NCBI GenBank assembly: GCA_002279765.1
Contig: NCCR01000070.1
Span: forward strand, 1 to 43,851
DNA length: 43,851 nt
Direction: 5' to 3'
Origin: Verrucomicrobia bacterium 12-59-8
GTDB lineage: Bacteria > Verrucomicrobiota > Verrucomicrobiae > Verrucomicrobiales > Verrucomicrobiaceae
The stretch's first letter is position 1. Every line of letters starts with the position of its first letter. Positions 25,627-34,226 of this stretch are shown piece after piece. The translations under genes were made by a program, and so were the position numbers. Under the pieces are notes generated by a model that worked only from the letters and a program-made list of their open reading frames with translations, did no database searches and had not been told where the DNA came from.

Positions 25627-26982
25627 ATGGATAAAACTCCCGAAACAGGCTGGCGCTCGCGCGGTGGTGATTCGTTGCCTGAAGTCTTCCGCTCCATCCC
25701 GGTACCCAAGGGGGGCTCGTTCTGGCGCAAAATGCTGGCATATGCAGGCCCCGGCTTCCTCGTTTCCGTCGGCTATATGGACCCTGGCAACTGGGCCACT
25801 GACCTCGCGGGCGGTGCACGCTATGGCTACTCATTGCTCTCGGTCATTCTGATTTCAAACGTCATCGCCATCCTGCTGCAGCATCTCTGCGTGAAGCTCG
25901 GTGTTGCCACTGGCCGCGATCTTGCCCAGGCCTGCCGAGATCATTACCCCAAGCCTGTCGTCTGGGGTCTCTGGCTCCTGTGCGAGGCTGCCATTGCTGC
26001 GTGCGACCTCGCTGAGGTCGTCGGCTCAGCGATCGGTTTGCAGCTTCTCTTCGGCATCCCGCTCGTCTGGGGCTGCGTCATCACCACGCTCGATGTCATC
26101 ATCGTGCTGCTGCTGCAAAACCGTGGTTTCCGCTACGTCGAGGCGCTCGTGATCACTCTCATTCTCACCATCGGGGGGTGTTTCGCCGCCGAGATGTTCT
26201 TTGCCAAGCCGGAACTCGGGGGCATCGCCGCTGGCTTTGTGCCATCGGCGGACATTTTGAAAAACCGCGAGATGCTCTTCGTCGCCATCGGCATTCTTGG
26301 AGCCACCGTCATGCCGCACAATCTCTATTTGCACAGCTCGATCGTGCAGACGCGCAACTTTACCCGCGATGATGAAGGCAAGGCCGAGGCCATCAAGTTC
26401 GCCACCTACGACTCCACCTTCGCGCTCATGTTTGCGCTCTTCATCAACGGCGGCATCCTCATCGTCGCCGCCGCCGCGTTTCACACCAGCGGACACAGCG
26501 ACGTAGCCGAAATCCAGGACGCCTACCAGTTGCTCAGCCCTGTGCTCGGCGTCGGCGTGGCAAGCACGCTATTTGCTGTGGCATTGCTCGCCAGCGGGCA
26601 AAGCTCCACCCTCACCGGCACGCTAGCGGGCCAGATCGTGATGGAAGGATTCCTCAACATCCGCCTCAAACCCTGGCTGCGTCGATTGATCACCCGCCTC
26701 ATCGCCGTCGTGCCTGCGGTCTGCGTCATTGGCTATTTTGGTGAGGATGAAACCACCAATCTCCTCATCTGGAGCCAGGTCATCCTCTCCATGCAGCTCA
26801 GCTTTGCCGTCGTGCCGCTGCTGCGCTTCACGGATGAAAAGGCCAAAATGGGCCGCTTTGCCAATCCAGCGTGGATCAAAGTCCTCGCCTGGGCCAGCGC
26901 CACCGTCATCATCGTGCTCAATTTCAAACTGCTCTTCGATTTCTTCGCCCCAGAGTCCTGGATCAACGCCCTCGGAATCTAA
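25627..26982 (+). CDS. mntH: Manganese/divalent metal transporter MntH (Nramp family)
   Basis: Nramp proteins import Mn(II) and related divalent ions with protons through the inner membrane. The 451-residue product has about 11-12 membrane helices, the metal-binding TM1 motif DPGN (52-55, in [10 protein letters not shown]) and the TM6 motif MPHNLYLHS (from residue 229), whose Met and His line the binding site and favour Mn or Fe over Ca and Mg. It begins 16 bp after the outer-membrane protein gene and is followed after 4 bp by a universal stress protein gene, so they form one operon. mntR is divergent at the operon head, which supports Mn(II)-dependent repression. Confidence 0.96.
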   Translation: MDKTPETGWRSRGGDSLPEVFRSIPVPKGGSFWRKMLAYAGPGFLVSVGYMDPGNWATDLAGGARYGYSLLSVILISNVIAILLQHLCVKLGVATGRDLAQACRDHYPKPVVWGLWLLCEAAIAACDLAEVVGSAIGLQLLFGIPLVWGCVITTLDVIIVLLLQNRGFRYVEALVITLILTIGGCFAAEMFFAKPELGGIAAGFVPSADILKNREMLFVAIGILGATVMPHNLYLHSSIVQTRNFTRDDEGKAEAIKFATYDSTFALMFALFINGGILIVAAAAFHTSGHSDVAEIQDAYQLLSPVLGVGVASTLFAVALLASGQSSTLTGTLAGQIVMEGFLNIRLKPWLRRLITRLIAVVPAVCVIGYFGEDETTNLLIWSQVILSMQLSFAVVPLLRFTDEKAKMGRFANPAWIKVLAWASATVIIVLNFKLLFDFFAPESWINALGI

Positions 26983-26986
26983 CGCC

Positions 26987-27421
26987 ATGTACCGCAAAAT
27001 CCTCGTCGCTCTCGATACCGGCGCTTCCGATCTGGAACTGCTGCCCGCCGTCACCGCTCTTGCCACACTGATGCAAAGCGAGCTGCTCCTCGTCCACGTC
27101 GCCGACGGCTGGGCCGCGCGTAACTTCGACCAGCTCAAACTCGCCGAATCTGAGGAGATGCGTCAGGACCTGAGCTATCTCGAAGCCACGGCGGCCAAAC
27201 TGCGCGCCGAATCCAATCTCACCGTCAACATCCTCCTCGTGCTCGGCGAGCCGCCCGATCAGCTCCTCAAAGTCGTGGCCGAAGAGCGCATCGACCTTAT
27301 CGCCCTTGCCTCCCATGGCCACCGTTTGATCGGCGACATCATCCACGGCAGTACCATCGACGCCGTCCGCCATAAGGCCACCGTCCCGCTGTTCGTGGTG
27401 CCGCCAAAGCGCACATCTTGA
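26987..27421 (+). CDS. Universal stress protein (UspA family)
   Basis: The 144-residue product has the single Usp alpha/beta fold: KILVALDTGASDLELL at the start and the nucleotide-binding segment ASHGHRLIGDIIHGSTIDAVRHKATVPLFVVP at the end, close to the ATP-binding G-x2-G-x9-G-(S/T) signature. Usp proteins bind ATP or AMP and modulate stress survival or the activity of partner transporters. Met 26987 is chosen because it lies 4 bp after the mntH stop and begins the conserved strand. Coupling to mntH suggests it senses energy or regulates Mn uptake; this is inference from position. Confidence 0.92.
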   Translation: MYRKILVALDTGASDLELLPAVTALATLMQSELLLVHVADGWAARNFDQLKLAESEEMRQDLSYLEATAAKLRAESNLTVNILLVLGEPPDQLLKVVAEERIDLIALASHGHRLIGDIIHGSTIDAVRHKATVPLFVVPPKRTS

Positions 27422-27455
27422 CGAAAGCGCATGCCCCCGCCATATCAGCGGTCTT

Positions 27456-28421
27456 ATGCGCATCCTTTCCGGCCTTCAACCCAGCGGCAGACTCCACATC
27501 GGCAATTTTTTTGGCATGATGGAGCCTGCACTCAAGCTGCAGCATGAAGGCGACGCCTACTACTTCATCGCCGACTACCACTCGCTCACCTCCGTTCAGG
27601 ACGGCAAGGCTTTGCGCAGCTATGTCCGCGAGCTCGCCATCGACTTCCTCGCCTGCGGTCTTGATCCCGACAAATGCGTCTTCTTCCGTCAAAGCGACGT
27701 GCCTGAGCACTGTGAGCTTTCCTGGATCCTCAGCACCGTCACCCCCATGGGCCTGCTGGAGCGCTGCCACAGCTACAAGGACAAAGTCGCCAACGGCATC
27801 AGTCCTTCCCACGGTCTTTTTGCCTATCCCGTGCTCATGGCGGCAGACATCCTGATCTATGACAGCGATGTCGTACCCGTCGGCAGAGATCAGAAACAGC
27901 ATGTTGAAGTCACCCGTGACATCGCCATCAAGATGAACGAAACCTTTGGCGCGGGCCTCTTCAAACTGCCGCAGCCGCGCATCCAGGAAACGACCGCGGT
28001 CGTCCCCGGTCTTGACGGTAAAAAGATGAGCAAGAGCTACAACAACACCATCCCGCTGTTTGAAGAACCGGGACCACTCAAAAAGAAGATCATGGGTATC
28101 CAGACCGACTCCACACCGGTCGAAGCCCCCAAGGCCGTCGAAGGCAGCAGCATCCTGGCACTTTATAAACTCGTCGCTTCACAGGCTGATTACGACGCCA
28201 TGGTTGCCGACCACCTCAATGGCGGCGTCGGCTATGGCGACTTCAAAAAGCGCCTCCTGCAAGGCGTGACCGACTACTTCGCCCCCTTCCGTGCCCGCCG
28301 TGACGAAATCATCGCTGACAAAGACTACGTGGACAAAGTCCTCGCGGAAGGCGCAGAGAAGGCCCGCGCCGTCGCGAGCAAGACTCTCAGTCGTGTGCGC
28401 GATGCGGTGGGCCTGGGGTGA
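27456..28421 (+). CDS. trpS: Tryptophanyl-tRNA synthetase
   Basis: TrpRS charges tRNA-Trp with tryptophan in the cytoplasm. The 321-residue length is normal for bacterial TrpS. The class I signatures are present: the HIGH-type motif in PSGRLHIGNFFG (near residue 10-20) and KMSKS (near residue 190). The middle part has DILIYDSDVVPVGRDQKQHVE, the conserved region that shapes the tryptophan and adenylate pocket. It follows the Mn operon by 34 bp on the same strand but is likely to have its own transcription. It converges with rnr, with a gap of 5 bp. Confidence 0.97.
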   Translation: MRILSGLQPSGRLHIGNFFGMMEPALKLQHEGDAYYFIADYHSLTSVQDGKALRSYVRELAIDFLACGLDPDKCVFFRQSDVPEHCELSWILSTVTPMGLLERCHSYKDKVANGISPSHGLFAYPVLMAADILIYDSDVVPVGRDQKQHVEVTRDIAIKMNETFGAGLFKLPQPRIQETTAVVPGLDGKKMSKSYNNTIPLFEEPGPLKKKIMGIQTDSTPVEAPKAVEGSSILALYKLVASQADYDAMVADHLNGGVGYGDFKKRLLQGVTDYFAPFRARRDEIIADKDYVDKVLAEGAEKARAVASKTLSRVRDAVGLG

Positions 28422-28426
28422 CCCTC

Positions 28427-30661
28427 TTATCGTCTCTTCTTCGGCTGCTGCGACGCACGCTTGTGCCCATGCCCCGGCTTGCGCGGTGGTGCTGCAGGCC
28501 GTTTGGGGTCGCGACTCTGTGGTCCACGACGATTCGGTCTTTCTGAATCTTCGGAACGCATTGGCTTGCCGCGCTGGGGAACGGGCATGAAATCCACCTG
28601 CTTTTTGATACTATCCACCTTGTAGATCTGCACCACAAGGTTGTCCCCGATGCTGATGACGCGGCGTGTATGACGCCCCGTGATCTGACGCGTGACGGGA
28701 TCAAAGACATAGAAGTCATCCTGGATAGCGGAAAGCGGCACGCCACCGCTGAGACCGAGGTCAGGCACATCGACAAAGAAGCCGAAGTTCCGCACATCGG
28801 TGACAAGCGCGACATAAGGCTGCGGCTTTTTGGAGACGAGCTGCGCCTTGAGGTAGGCGTAGAGTTTGACCTCTTTGCTGTCGCGTTCGGCATCAGACGA
28901 GTTCTTTTCAGTCGTGCTGATGTGATCGGCAATCTGCTTGGCGATGCCCACCTGCAGCTCGACCTTATCGAACAAAGAACGATGCACCACGAGATCGGCG
29001 TAGCGGCGGATCGGAGAGGTGAAATGCGTGTACTTTGTCTTGGCGAGACCGTAATGACCGAGGGGTTCCACGGCATAACGCGCACGCATCATGGAGCGCA
29101 GGAAGCCGATCTTTAAAGCCGGGCCAATCGGCAATGTGCCTAGCCGGCTGAGAAGCTTCTGCACTTCAGGGCGATGCGTGAGATTTCCACACGGCACGCG
29201 ATGGCTCAGCACATCCTCACGGTAATCATTGAGCCTCTTTTCCTTCGGTGATTCGTGGACGCGGTACACGGAAGGACGGTTCAGTCCCATGAGGCGGCCT
29301 GCGACGGCCTCGTTGGCCAGCAGCATGTATTCTTCGATCAACTGATGCGAGACATCATTCTCGATACGTTCGATGCGCAGCACCTTGCCGTGTTCATCGA
29401 GGCGGATCTTGTTCTCAGGGAAATCGAGATCGAGCGAGCCATTCTTGAAACGCAGATGGCGGACTTTCTGCGCCATCGCATGCGCATCGTGCAGCATCTG
29501 TTCGGTCTCATTGTTCGGCGGCACCTGGATGGCGGCAAAAGCCTCCTTGTAGGTGAATCGGCGCTTCGAGCGGATCACGGCGGCATAAAATTTCGAGCTG
29601 ACGACATGCCCTTCCTTTGACAGCACGAACTCCACGCACTTCGTCAAACGATCCACGTTCGGCTTGAGCGAGCACAGCTCATTGCTCAGCGCCTCCGGCA
29701 GCATCGGAATCACGCGATCCACAAGGTAGGTCGAGTTGCCGCGCTTCTTGGCTTCGATGTCCAGCGCACTGTTTGGCAGCACGTAGTGTGAGACATCGGC
29801 AATGTGAACCCACAAATGCCACTGGTCGCCCTGCTTCTGAATGCAGATGGCATCGTCAAAGTCCTTGGCATCATCAGGGTCAATCGTGATGACGTTGTGT
29901 GGGCGGCAATCCACACGTCCGGCGCACTCCTGCGCGCTGGGCTGGTTGTCGGGCCGCGATTTGGCGATCGTATTGGCCTCAGTCAGAACGTTCTTCGGAA
30001 AGTGCAGGGGCAGATCGTAATGTCGGAGCACGGAGAGCATGTCCACGCCTTCTTCATCTGGCGGACCGAGCACCTCGATGATCTCGCCCTCAGGTGCCGT
30101 CTGCTTGGACTCCCACTGGGTGATTTCCACGACCACTTTGTCGCCCATGTTGGGCTTGCGGCCCACGTCGCGCGGTTCCGTGACATAAATCGCCCCCGGC
30201 AGGCGCGGATCATCCGGCGTGACGTGCAGGAATTGTTTGGAGCGCTGCAAGGTGCCCACGAACTGCGTGCGCTTGCGTTCCAGCACGCGCACCACGCTGC
30301 CAATTTTGTCCTGCTGACCTGGCCTCACATCGAGGCGCACCAACACGCGGTCACCATGCATGGCCGTTCCTGTGTTGCTCTCCGAGATGCCGATTTCTGT
30401 GATCCCCGCTTCATCTGGCTGCACAAAGCCACGTCCGCCGCGTGTGATCTGAATCACTCCGGGGACCAGGTCGGCCTCCTTGGCCACGATGTAACGATTG
30501 CCCTTGGTGCGTACGATTTTCCCCTGTTTCTCCAGGCTTTTGAGCAGGCTTTGCAGCACCTGCTGTTGATTGGGCTTCATGCCCAGTTGTGAGAGCAGCT
30601 CTGGCACATTGGAGGGTATGTAATCCTCACTGCCAAGCAGCTTCAATATTTTCATTTCCAT
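28427..30661 (-). CDS. rnr: Ribonuclease R
   Basis: RNase R is a processive 3'-to-5' exoribonuclease that degrades structured RNA and acts in RNA quality control. The 744-residue product has an N-terminal winged-helix segment (about 1-60), cold-shock OB domains (about 65-200), the RNB catalytic domain with DPDDAKDFDDAI (261-272, the Mg-binding aspartates), then an S1 domain (about 620-700) and a basic, proline-rich tail ending in QQPKKRR. Met at 30661 and 30655 are both possible starts. The tail is typical of RNase R and helps bind structured RNA or the ribosome. It is the last gene of a co-directional minus-strand run that also has hslO, a glycosyltransferase and a YkgJ-like gene. Confidence 0.96.
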   Translation of the reverse strand: MEMKILKLLGSEDYIPSNVPELLSQLGMKPNQQQVLQSLLKSLEKQGKIVRTKGNRYIVAKEADLVPGVIQITRGGRGFVQPDEAGITEIGISESNTGTAMHGDRVLVRLDVRPGQQDKIGSVVRVLERKRTQFVGTLQRSKQFLHVTPDDPRLPGAIYVTEPRDVGRKPNMGDKVVVEITQWESKQTAPEGEIIEVLGPPDEEGVDMLSVLRHYDLPLHFPKNVLTEANTIAKSRPDNQPSAQECAGRVDCRPHNVITIDPDDAKDFDDAICIQKQGDQWHLWVHIADVSHYVLPNSALDIEAKKRGNSTYLVDRVIPMLPEALSNELCSLKPNVDRLTKCVEFVLSKEGHVVSSKFYAAVIRSKRRFTYKEAFAAIQVPPNNETEQMLHDAHAMAQKVRHLRFKNGSLDLDFPENKIRLDEHGKVLRIERIENDVSHQLIEEYMLLANEAVAGRLMGLNRPSVYRVHESPKEKRLNDYREDVLSHRVPCGNLTHRPEVQKLLSRLGTLPIGPALKIGFLRSMMRARYAVEPLGHYGLAKTKYTHFTSPIRRYADLVVHRSLFDKVELQVGIAKQIADHISTTEKNSSDAERDSKEVKLYAYLKAQLVSKKPQPYVALVTDVRNFGFFVDVPDLGLSGGVPLSAIQDDFYVFDPVTRQITGRHTRRVISIGDNLVVQIYKVDSIKKQVDFMPVPQRGKPMRSEDSERPNRRGPQSRDPKRPAAPPRKPGHGHKRASQQPKKRR

Positions 30662-30702
30662 CCGCCATCATGGCACTAAAGCTGCAAAAGACGAGCAATT
30701 CG

Positions 30703-31239
30703 TCACGGAGAGCCCGGTGGCAGCCTAAATTCGCGATTCAATTGCAGCTTCAATTTTCGCATCTTTGCTTCCAAATCCTCCCGCAGTGAGGCCAGCTCTG
30801 GTTCCAGCGTTGCATTCACCGGTGTTGAGGCCACCCGCTCGAAGCGTTCCACCAGCGCCTGCCCATCTTCGCGCAGTCCGCATTGCTCGATCAAACCGCG
30901 CACATTCTCCACCAGCACACGCGTCTCAATGATCATCGCCATCGCCTCAGCCTCAGTGGTTTCGCCACTTTCCACACGCCCCAGTTGCTGGCAGTTGAAC
31001 AAGCGACACCTCACGGGTCGCCGCTCATAAACCGTGCAGCGATTCTCATGTAGCGCTGAGCATGGCTGCTCCATGAAATACTCACCGTCCCGGCAGCGGA
31101 TTTTCAATCCCAGCTTGCCCAGCTCCGCCGGCACATCCCCCGGCTGCATCCGCACGATCTGAAACATCGTCCCGTCACAGCACATCCCACACGCCGTACA
31201 CAGGCGCGTCGCAACAGCCGTTGAATCTTCCGTGCTCAT
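30703..31239 (-). CDS. YkgJ-family cysteine-cluster protein
   Basis: The 178-residue product has the YkgJ (CxxCxxCC-type) pattern: CTACGMCCDG near the start, later CSALHENRCTVYERRPVRCRLFNC, then a helical C-terminal half. These cysteines are thought to bind zinc or an iron-sulfur cluster; the family's function is unknown. ATG 31239 is chosen because it overlaps the stop of the glycosyltransferase (ATGA), a usual sign of translational coupling; the longer frame begins with GTG at 31245. Confidence 0.85.
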   Translation of the reverse strand: MSTEDSTAVATRLCTACGMCCDGTMFQIVRMQPGDVPAELGKLGLKIRCRDGEYFMEQPCSALHENRCTVYERRPVRCRLFNCQQLGRVESGETTEAEAMAMIIETRVLVENVRGLIEQCGLREDGQALVERFERVASTPVNATLEPELASLREDLEAKMRKLKLQLNREFRLPPGSP

Positions 31240-32330
31240 GCCCACTCACGTTTTTCTGCCGCCAATTTGAGCACTTGGATCGTGTGGTCCACATTCAGTG
31301 CCAAATCCAGCGGCAGCCGAGTTTTAACAGGTCCGGCGCTACCTTGGGCGCGCCAGTGGTTGACGCACATGCCGAGCGTCGCCAGGTCGGAAGGATCGTC
31401 GAGGACATGGCCGTTGATACCGGCGTCGATCAATTCGCTGGCGCCATTGAAACTCGTCGTGACCACCGGTATGCCGGTGGCCAGCGCCTCGCTCACCACA
31501 TTGGAACAGGGTTCATAAATGGGCAGAAAAGTGAGCAGATCGGCGGCTGCATAGGCGGCCTCCACATCGCTCAGCGGCCCCGTGAGAATGACGTTCGGCG
31601 GGATCTTGCCGCGCATGCGATCCCGCGTGACAACAAGCAGTTTGAGGCGCGGATCGTCGCTGCGCCCGGCCATGAACTTCAGGAGCCAGGGCAGGCCCTT
31701 GCGCTCCCAGCCGGAGCCGACGAAGACCAGCACGAAATCGTTGTCTTCAAGTCCGAAGCGTCTGCGCGCTGCTGATCTCGAAACGTTTTTGAAGCGCTGC
31801 ACTTCGACCCCATTGCGGATCGTATGCACGCGCTCCTGAGGGAAGGCGGGGAAATGCTGCGCGATCTCACCGCGCACCATTTCAGAGTTCACAATGATGC
31901 GCTGCGTATTCGCCGGATCAAAGGTTTGTGCTTCAAGCGCCAGCATGTTGCGATGAAAAGCCCCCAGTCCCACCAGCGGGCGCTTCCACCAAGGGGCGAA
32001 CTGTTCGCGCCGCTGCAGCCACACGCGATGCAGGCCGTCTCCCGCGCGATAGACATCCTGCTTCAGCGTGCGCTCCAGACTGAACACGCAGTCAAACCTC
32101 TCGTGCTGCAAAGCGGCATTCACAGCTTCCGCAAAACGCAGCGGACGTCCCGCACGTGATCCCTCAACGTTAATACTGTGAAACTGCACGCCTGCGGCCT
32201 GCCCCTGCCATTTTTCCGCAAACAGATGCGTCTCATGCCCGGCGGCAGTCAAAGCCCCCAGCAGCCGCTGCACATACAACTCCGCGCCGCCGGTGGCGGA
32301 GAACTGGCGACGGATGAGGGCGAGTTTCAT
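31236..32330 (-). CDS. Glycosyltransferase family 4 (WaaG-like)
   Basis: The product (364 residues from Met 32330) has the GT-B fold marks of family GT4: an N-terminal FSATGGAELYVQRLL loop, a linker, then FVGSGWERKGLPWLL for the donor domain, VILTGPLSDVEAAYAAADLLTFLP, and the donor-binding E-x7-E in EPCSNVVSEALATG. Such enzymes transfer sugars from nucleotide-sugar donors; the WaaG-like N-terminus suggests lipopolysaccharide core or exopolysaccharide synthesis. Met 32330 (MKLALIRRQ) is the clear start; upstream codons are not family-like and overlap hslO. The stop overlaps the next gene by the ATGA quartet. Confidence 0.9.
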   Translation of the reverse strand: MKLALIRRQFSATGGAELYVQRLLGALTAAGHETHLFAEKWQGQAAGVQFHSINVEGSRAGRPLRFAEAVNAALQHERFDCVFSLERTLKQDVYRAGDGLHRVWLQRREQFAPWWKRPLVGLGAFHRNMLALEAQTFDPANTQRIIVNSEMVRGEIAQHFPAFPQERVHTIRNGVEVQRFKNVSRSAARRRFGLEDNDFVLVFVGSGWERKGLPWLLKFMAGRSDDPRLKLLVVTRDRMRGKIPPNVILTGPLSDVEAAYAAADLLTFLPIYEPCSNVVSEALATGIPVVTTSFNGASELIDAGINGHVLDDPSDLATLGMCVNHWRAQGSAGPVKTRLPLDLALNVDHTIQVLKLAAEKREWA

Positions 32331-32334
32331 GCGA

Positions 32335-32389
32335 GTAGCGCAAACGTCTCGTTTGCAGTTGGAAAATGCAAGCAGGACGCTTGCACTAC
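32335..32389. repeat. Intergenic double-hairpin quasi-palindrome
   Basis: Arms 32335-32357 and 32367-32389 pair at 18 of 23 positions (all mismatches are transitions) around a 9-nt loop. Each arm can also fold on itself: GCAAACG/CGTTTGC (32340-32346 with 32350-32356) and TGCAAGC/GCTTGCA (32367-32373 with 32379-32385), both perfect. The element fills the gap between hslO and the glycosyltransferase, including the hslO stop codon. Confidence 0.75.
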
Positions 32390-33183
32390 GACTGCTTGGA
32401 CCGCCACTGCTCAAAGCTCTCTTTCGGCGTGCGAAAGACCGCGCCGCAGCGCGGGCAGGTGATCTGCGCCACGCCATCGGCAAAGATGTGGTCCAGGTCA
32501 TCCTGAGGGAGGCGCATGATGATGGGCAGGAGGCGCTCGATGGAGCAGCCGCACTCGAACACGTAGCCACGCGTTTCCAGCAAGGTGAGATGCTCGACCG
32601 TTTCGAGTGCGAGCACCTGCTCCAGCGTGAGTTCGGACAGCCATTGCTCATCGCAGTCAGGCTCGGCCGAGATTTGCACGAACTCTTCATCCTCCAGACG
32701 GAAAAAGCGTGTGAGACGCTGCTCGCTGGTGGTGTAAAACGTTTCCACCGCCTTCAGCATGTCGTCACCGTGAAACTCGATCATGCTCTGCCGGGGCGGC
32801 TGATCCGGACGCGTGGTTTGCGAGATGAACATCGCCTCCCCTTCCTGGCGCACGTCTTCGGTGAAAACCCGGCCCGCGACCCGGCCAGGACGTGTGCTGC
32901 CGGTGACGAACACATTCGCACGTTGCGGCTCTTTAACGTGGATCGTCCACGCACAGCCTTCATCCTGCGGGCGTGAGCAGAGATGCAGCGCCAGCGCGGC
33001 CAGTGCGTCCTTGAGCATCTGGTCCAGCGGCTCCGCATTCTGGAGGCCGTACTGCATCAGGTGCAGGTAGTAATCGAGATAGAGCGGACTGAAACGCCCC
33101 CGCACGAGCAGCGCATTGCGCTTCCTCACGAAGTAGGAGCGGAGGTCCACCACGGAAAGATCCGGTTCAAGCATCTGGCTCAT
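32386..33183 (-). CDS. hslO: Hsp33 redox-regulated chaperone
   Basis: Hsp33 is a cytoplasmic holdase that is activated when oxidation releases zinc from four cysteines and unfolds the C-terminal domain. The 265-residue product has the family pattern CXC-X29-CXXC at Cys211, Cys213, Cys243 and Cys246, preceded by the linker and the N-terminal dimerising domain (VRGRFSPLYLDYYLHLMQYG). All four zinc cysteines are present. The gene is the first of a minus-strand run; a quasi-palindromic element covers the end of the gene. Clp chaperones in the window make stress proteolysis a theme, but they are not linked by operon. Confidence 0.92.
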   Translation of the reverse strand: MSQMLEPDLSVVDLRSYFVRKRNALLVRGRFSPLYLDYYLHLMQYGLQNAEPLDQMLKDALAALALHLCSRPQDEGCAWTIHVKEPQRANVFVTGSTRPGRVAGRVFTEDVRQEGEAMFISQTTRPDQPPRQSMIEFHGDDMLKAVETFYTTSEQRLTRFFRLEDEEFVQISAEPDCDEQWLSELTLEQVLALETVEHLTLLETRGYVFECGCSIERLLPIIMRLPQDDLDHIFADGVAQITCPRCGAVFRTPKESFEQWRSKQS

Positions 33184-33231
33184 ACACAGCTTATCTCACC
33201 GGATGAAAGGCGGCGCAAGTGGCGCGGGGCT

Positions 33232-34098
33232 TCACTTCCCCGCCATACCACGAAATTTTTGCCGGTAGGCGCTCGGGGTGGTCTCCATCACCTCGCGGAA
33301 GCGGCGGTTGAAGTTCGCCAAGTTGCGGTAGCCGCAGTCCATCGCGATGTCCGTGATGTTCGACACATCCTCCGCCAGCATGCCGCAGGCACGACCGATG
33401 CGCACTTCGTTCACATACTGCGGCACGGTCTTACCTGTGCGCGAGTGGAAGAAGCGGCTGAAGGCACCGAGGCTCAGATGTGCGAGCTTTGCCAAACGCT
33501 CGCGGTCGATTTCCTCAGTCAGATGGGTGTGAATGAAGTCGATCACACGCTCCATCCGGCCCTGGTCGGCAGATTCGAGCTTGGGCTCGAAATTGGAGCT
33601 GGCCAGCGCCTTCAGATCATCAGATCCGGCCAGGGCATTGAGAACTGCCAGCAGTTCGATCACCCGTGCAAGCCCCTCGCTGCCGGCGAGACGTTTCATG
33701 TGCTCGGTTACAACCGCGCGAGCGGCACCGCGCACCTCCAGGCCGCGTGCCGCGCGCTGCAGCAACCGCTTTACCGGCTCCATCTCAGGCAGCGCCATGA
33801 AATCACGCCCGAGGAAATCTTCGTCAAAACGCACGATGATGGCATTCACCCGCCGCGACTTGGCGCTCGTGTCCTGATGCCAAACGTGCGGCAGATTGGA
33901 ACCGATCAGCACGATGTCCCCGTCCGTGAGCGCACTGATGTTGTCTCCCACCACCCGATGCCCGCGACTTTCAATCGCCAGGGTGAGCTGATATTCGGGA
34001 TGAAAATGCCAGCGCGTCCCGTAGTCCAACGCACGCACCGTCTCACAGTGGAAGGACTCCCACTGACGTTTGGGGACTTTCTCGAAAACAGGCTTCAT
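33232..34098 (-). CDS. AraC-family transcriptional regulator
   Basis: This 288-residue protein has an N-terminal cupin-type sensing domain (YGTRWHFHPEYQLTLAIESRGHRVVGD, DGDIVLIGSNLPHVWH) and a C-terminal double helix-turn-helix (about 185-285: IDFIHTHLTEEIDRERLAKLAHLSLGAFSRFF, then EVRIGRACGMLAEDVSNITDIAMDCGYRNLANFNRRFRE). It probably binds a small ligand, often a sugar, and activates or represses nearby genes. The target is not evident. Met 34098 (MKPVFEKVPK) is the natural start; the extra upstream frame lies inside the 34125-34221 repeats. The repeats directly precede the gene and could be an operator or simply dispersed elements. Confidence 0.93.
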   Translation of the reverse strand: MKPVFEKVPKRQWESFHCETVRALDYGTRWHFHPEYQLTLAIESRGHRVVGDNISALTDGDIVLIGSNLPHVWHQDTSAKSRRVNAIIVRFDEDFLGRDFMALPEMEPVKRLLQRAARGLEVRGAARAVVTEHMKRLAGSEGLARVIELLAVLNALAGSDDLKALASSNFEPKLESADQGRMERVIDFIHTHLTEEIDRERLAKLAHLSLGAFSRFFHSRTGKTVPQYVNEVRIGRACGMLAEDVSNITDIAMDCGYRNLANFNRRFREVMETTPSAYRQKFRGMAGK

Positions 34099-34124
34099 GG
34101 GGGAAAGTTGGCGATGGTTCGATT

Positions 34125-34221
34125 GTTGACGGTAGTTGACCGTTGTTTGCAGCAAACCAAACAACGCCCCCCCCGACCAACAACAGTAAACCATCGTCAA
34201 CCACTGTAAACCACCGTCAAC
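34125..34221. repeat. Quasi-palindrome with tandem 16-bp repeat in the AraC/prfB gap
   Basis: Arms 34125-34147 and 34199-34221 pair at 19 of 23 positions, with GTTGACGGT as a perfect core. The right side also holds two near-identical 16-mers, GTAAACCATCGTCAAC (34186-34201) and GTAAACCACCGTCAAC (34206-34221), with a 20-bp period. The loop contains a C8 tract (34167-34174). It lies upstream of the AraC gene and downstream of prfB. Confidence 0.75.
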
Positions 34222-34226
34222 TCTGG

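Noticed and set aside
34125..34221. CRISPR array in the AraC/prfB gap
   Set aside because: Only two 16-bp repeats with a 4-bp gap and inverted companions; this is a palindromic repeat, and no cas genes are near.
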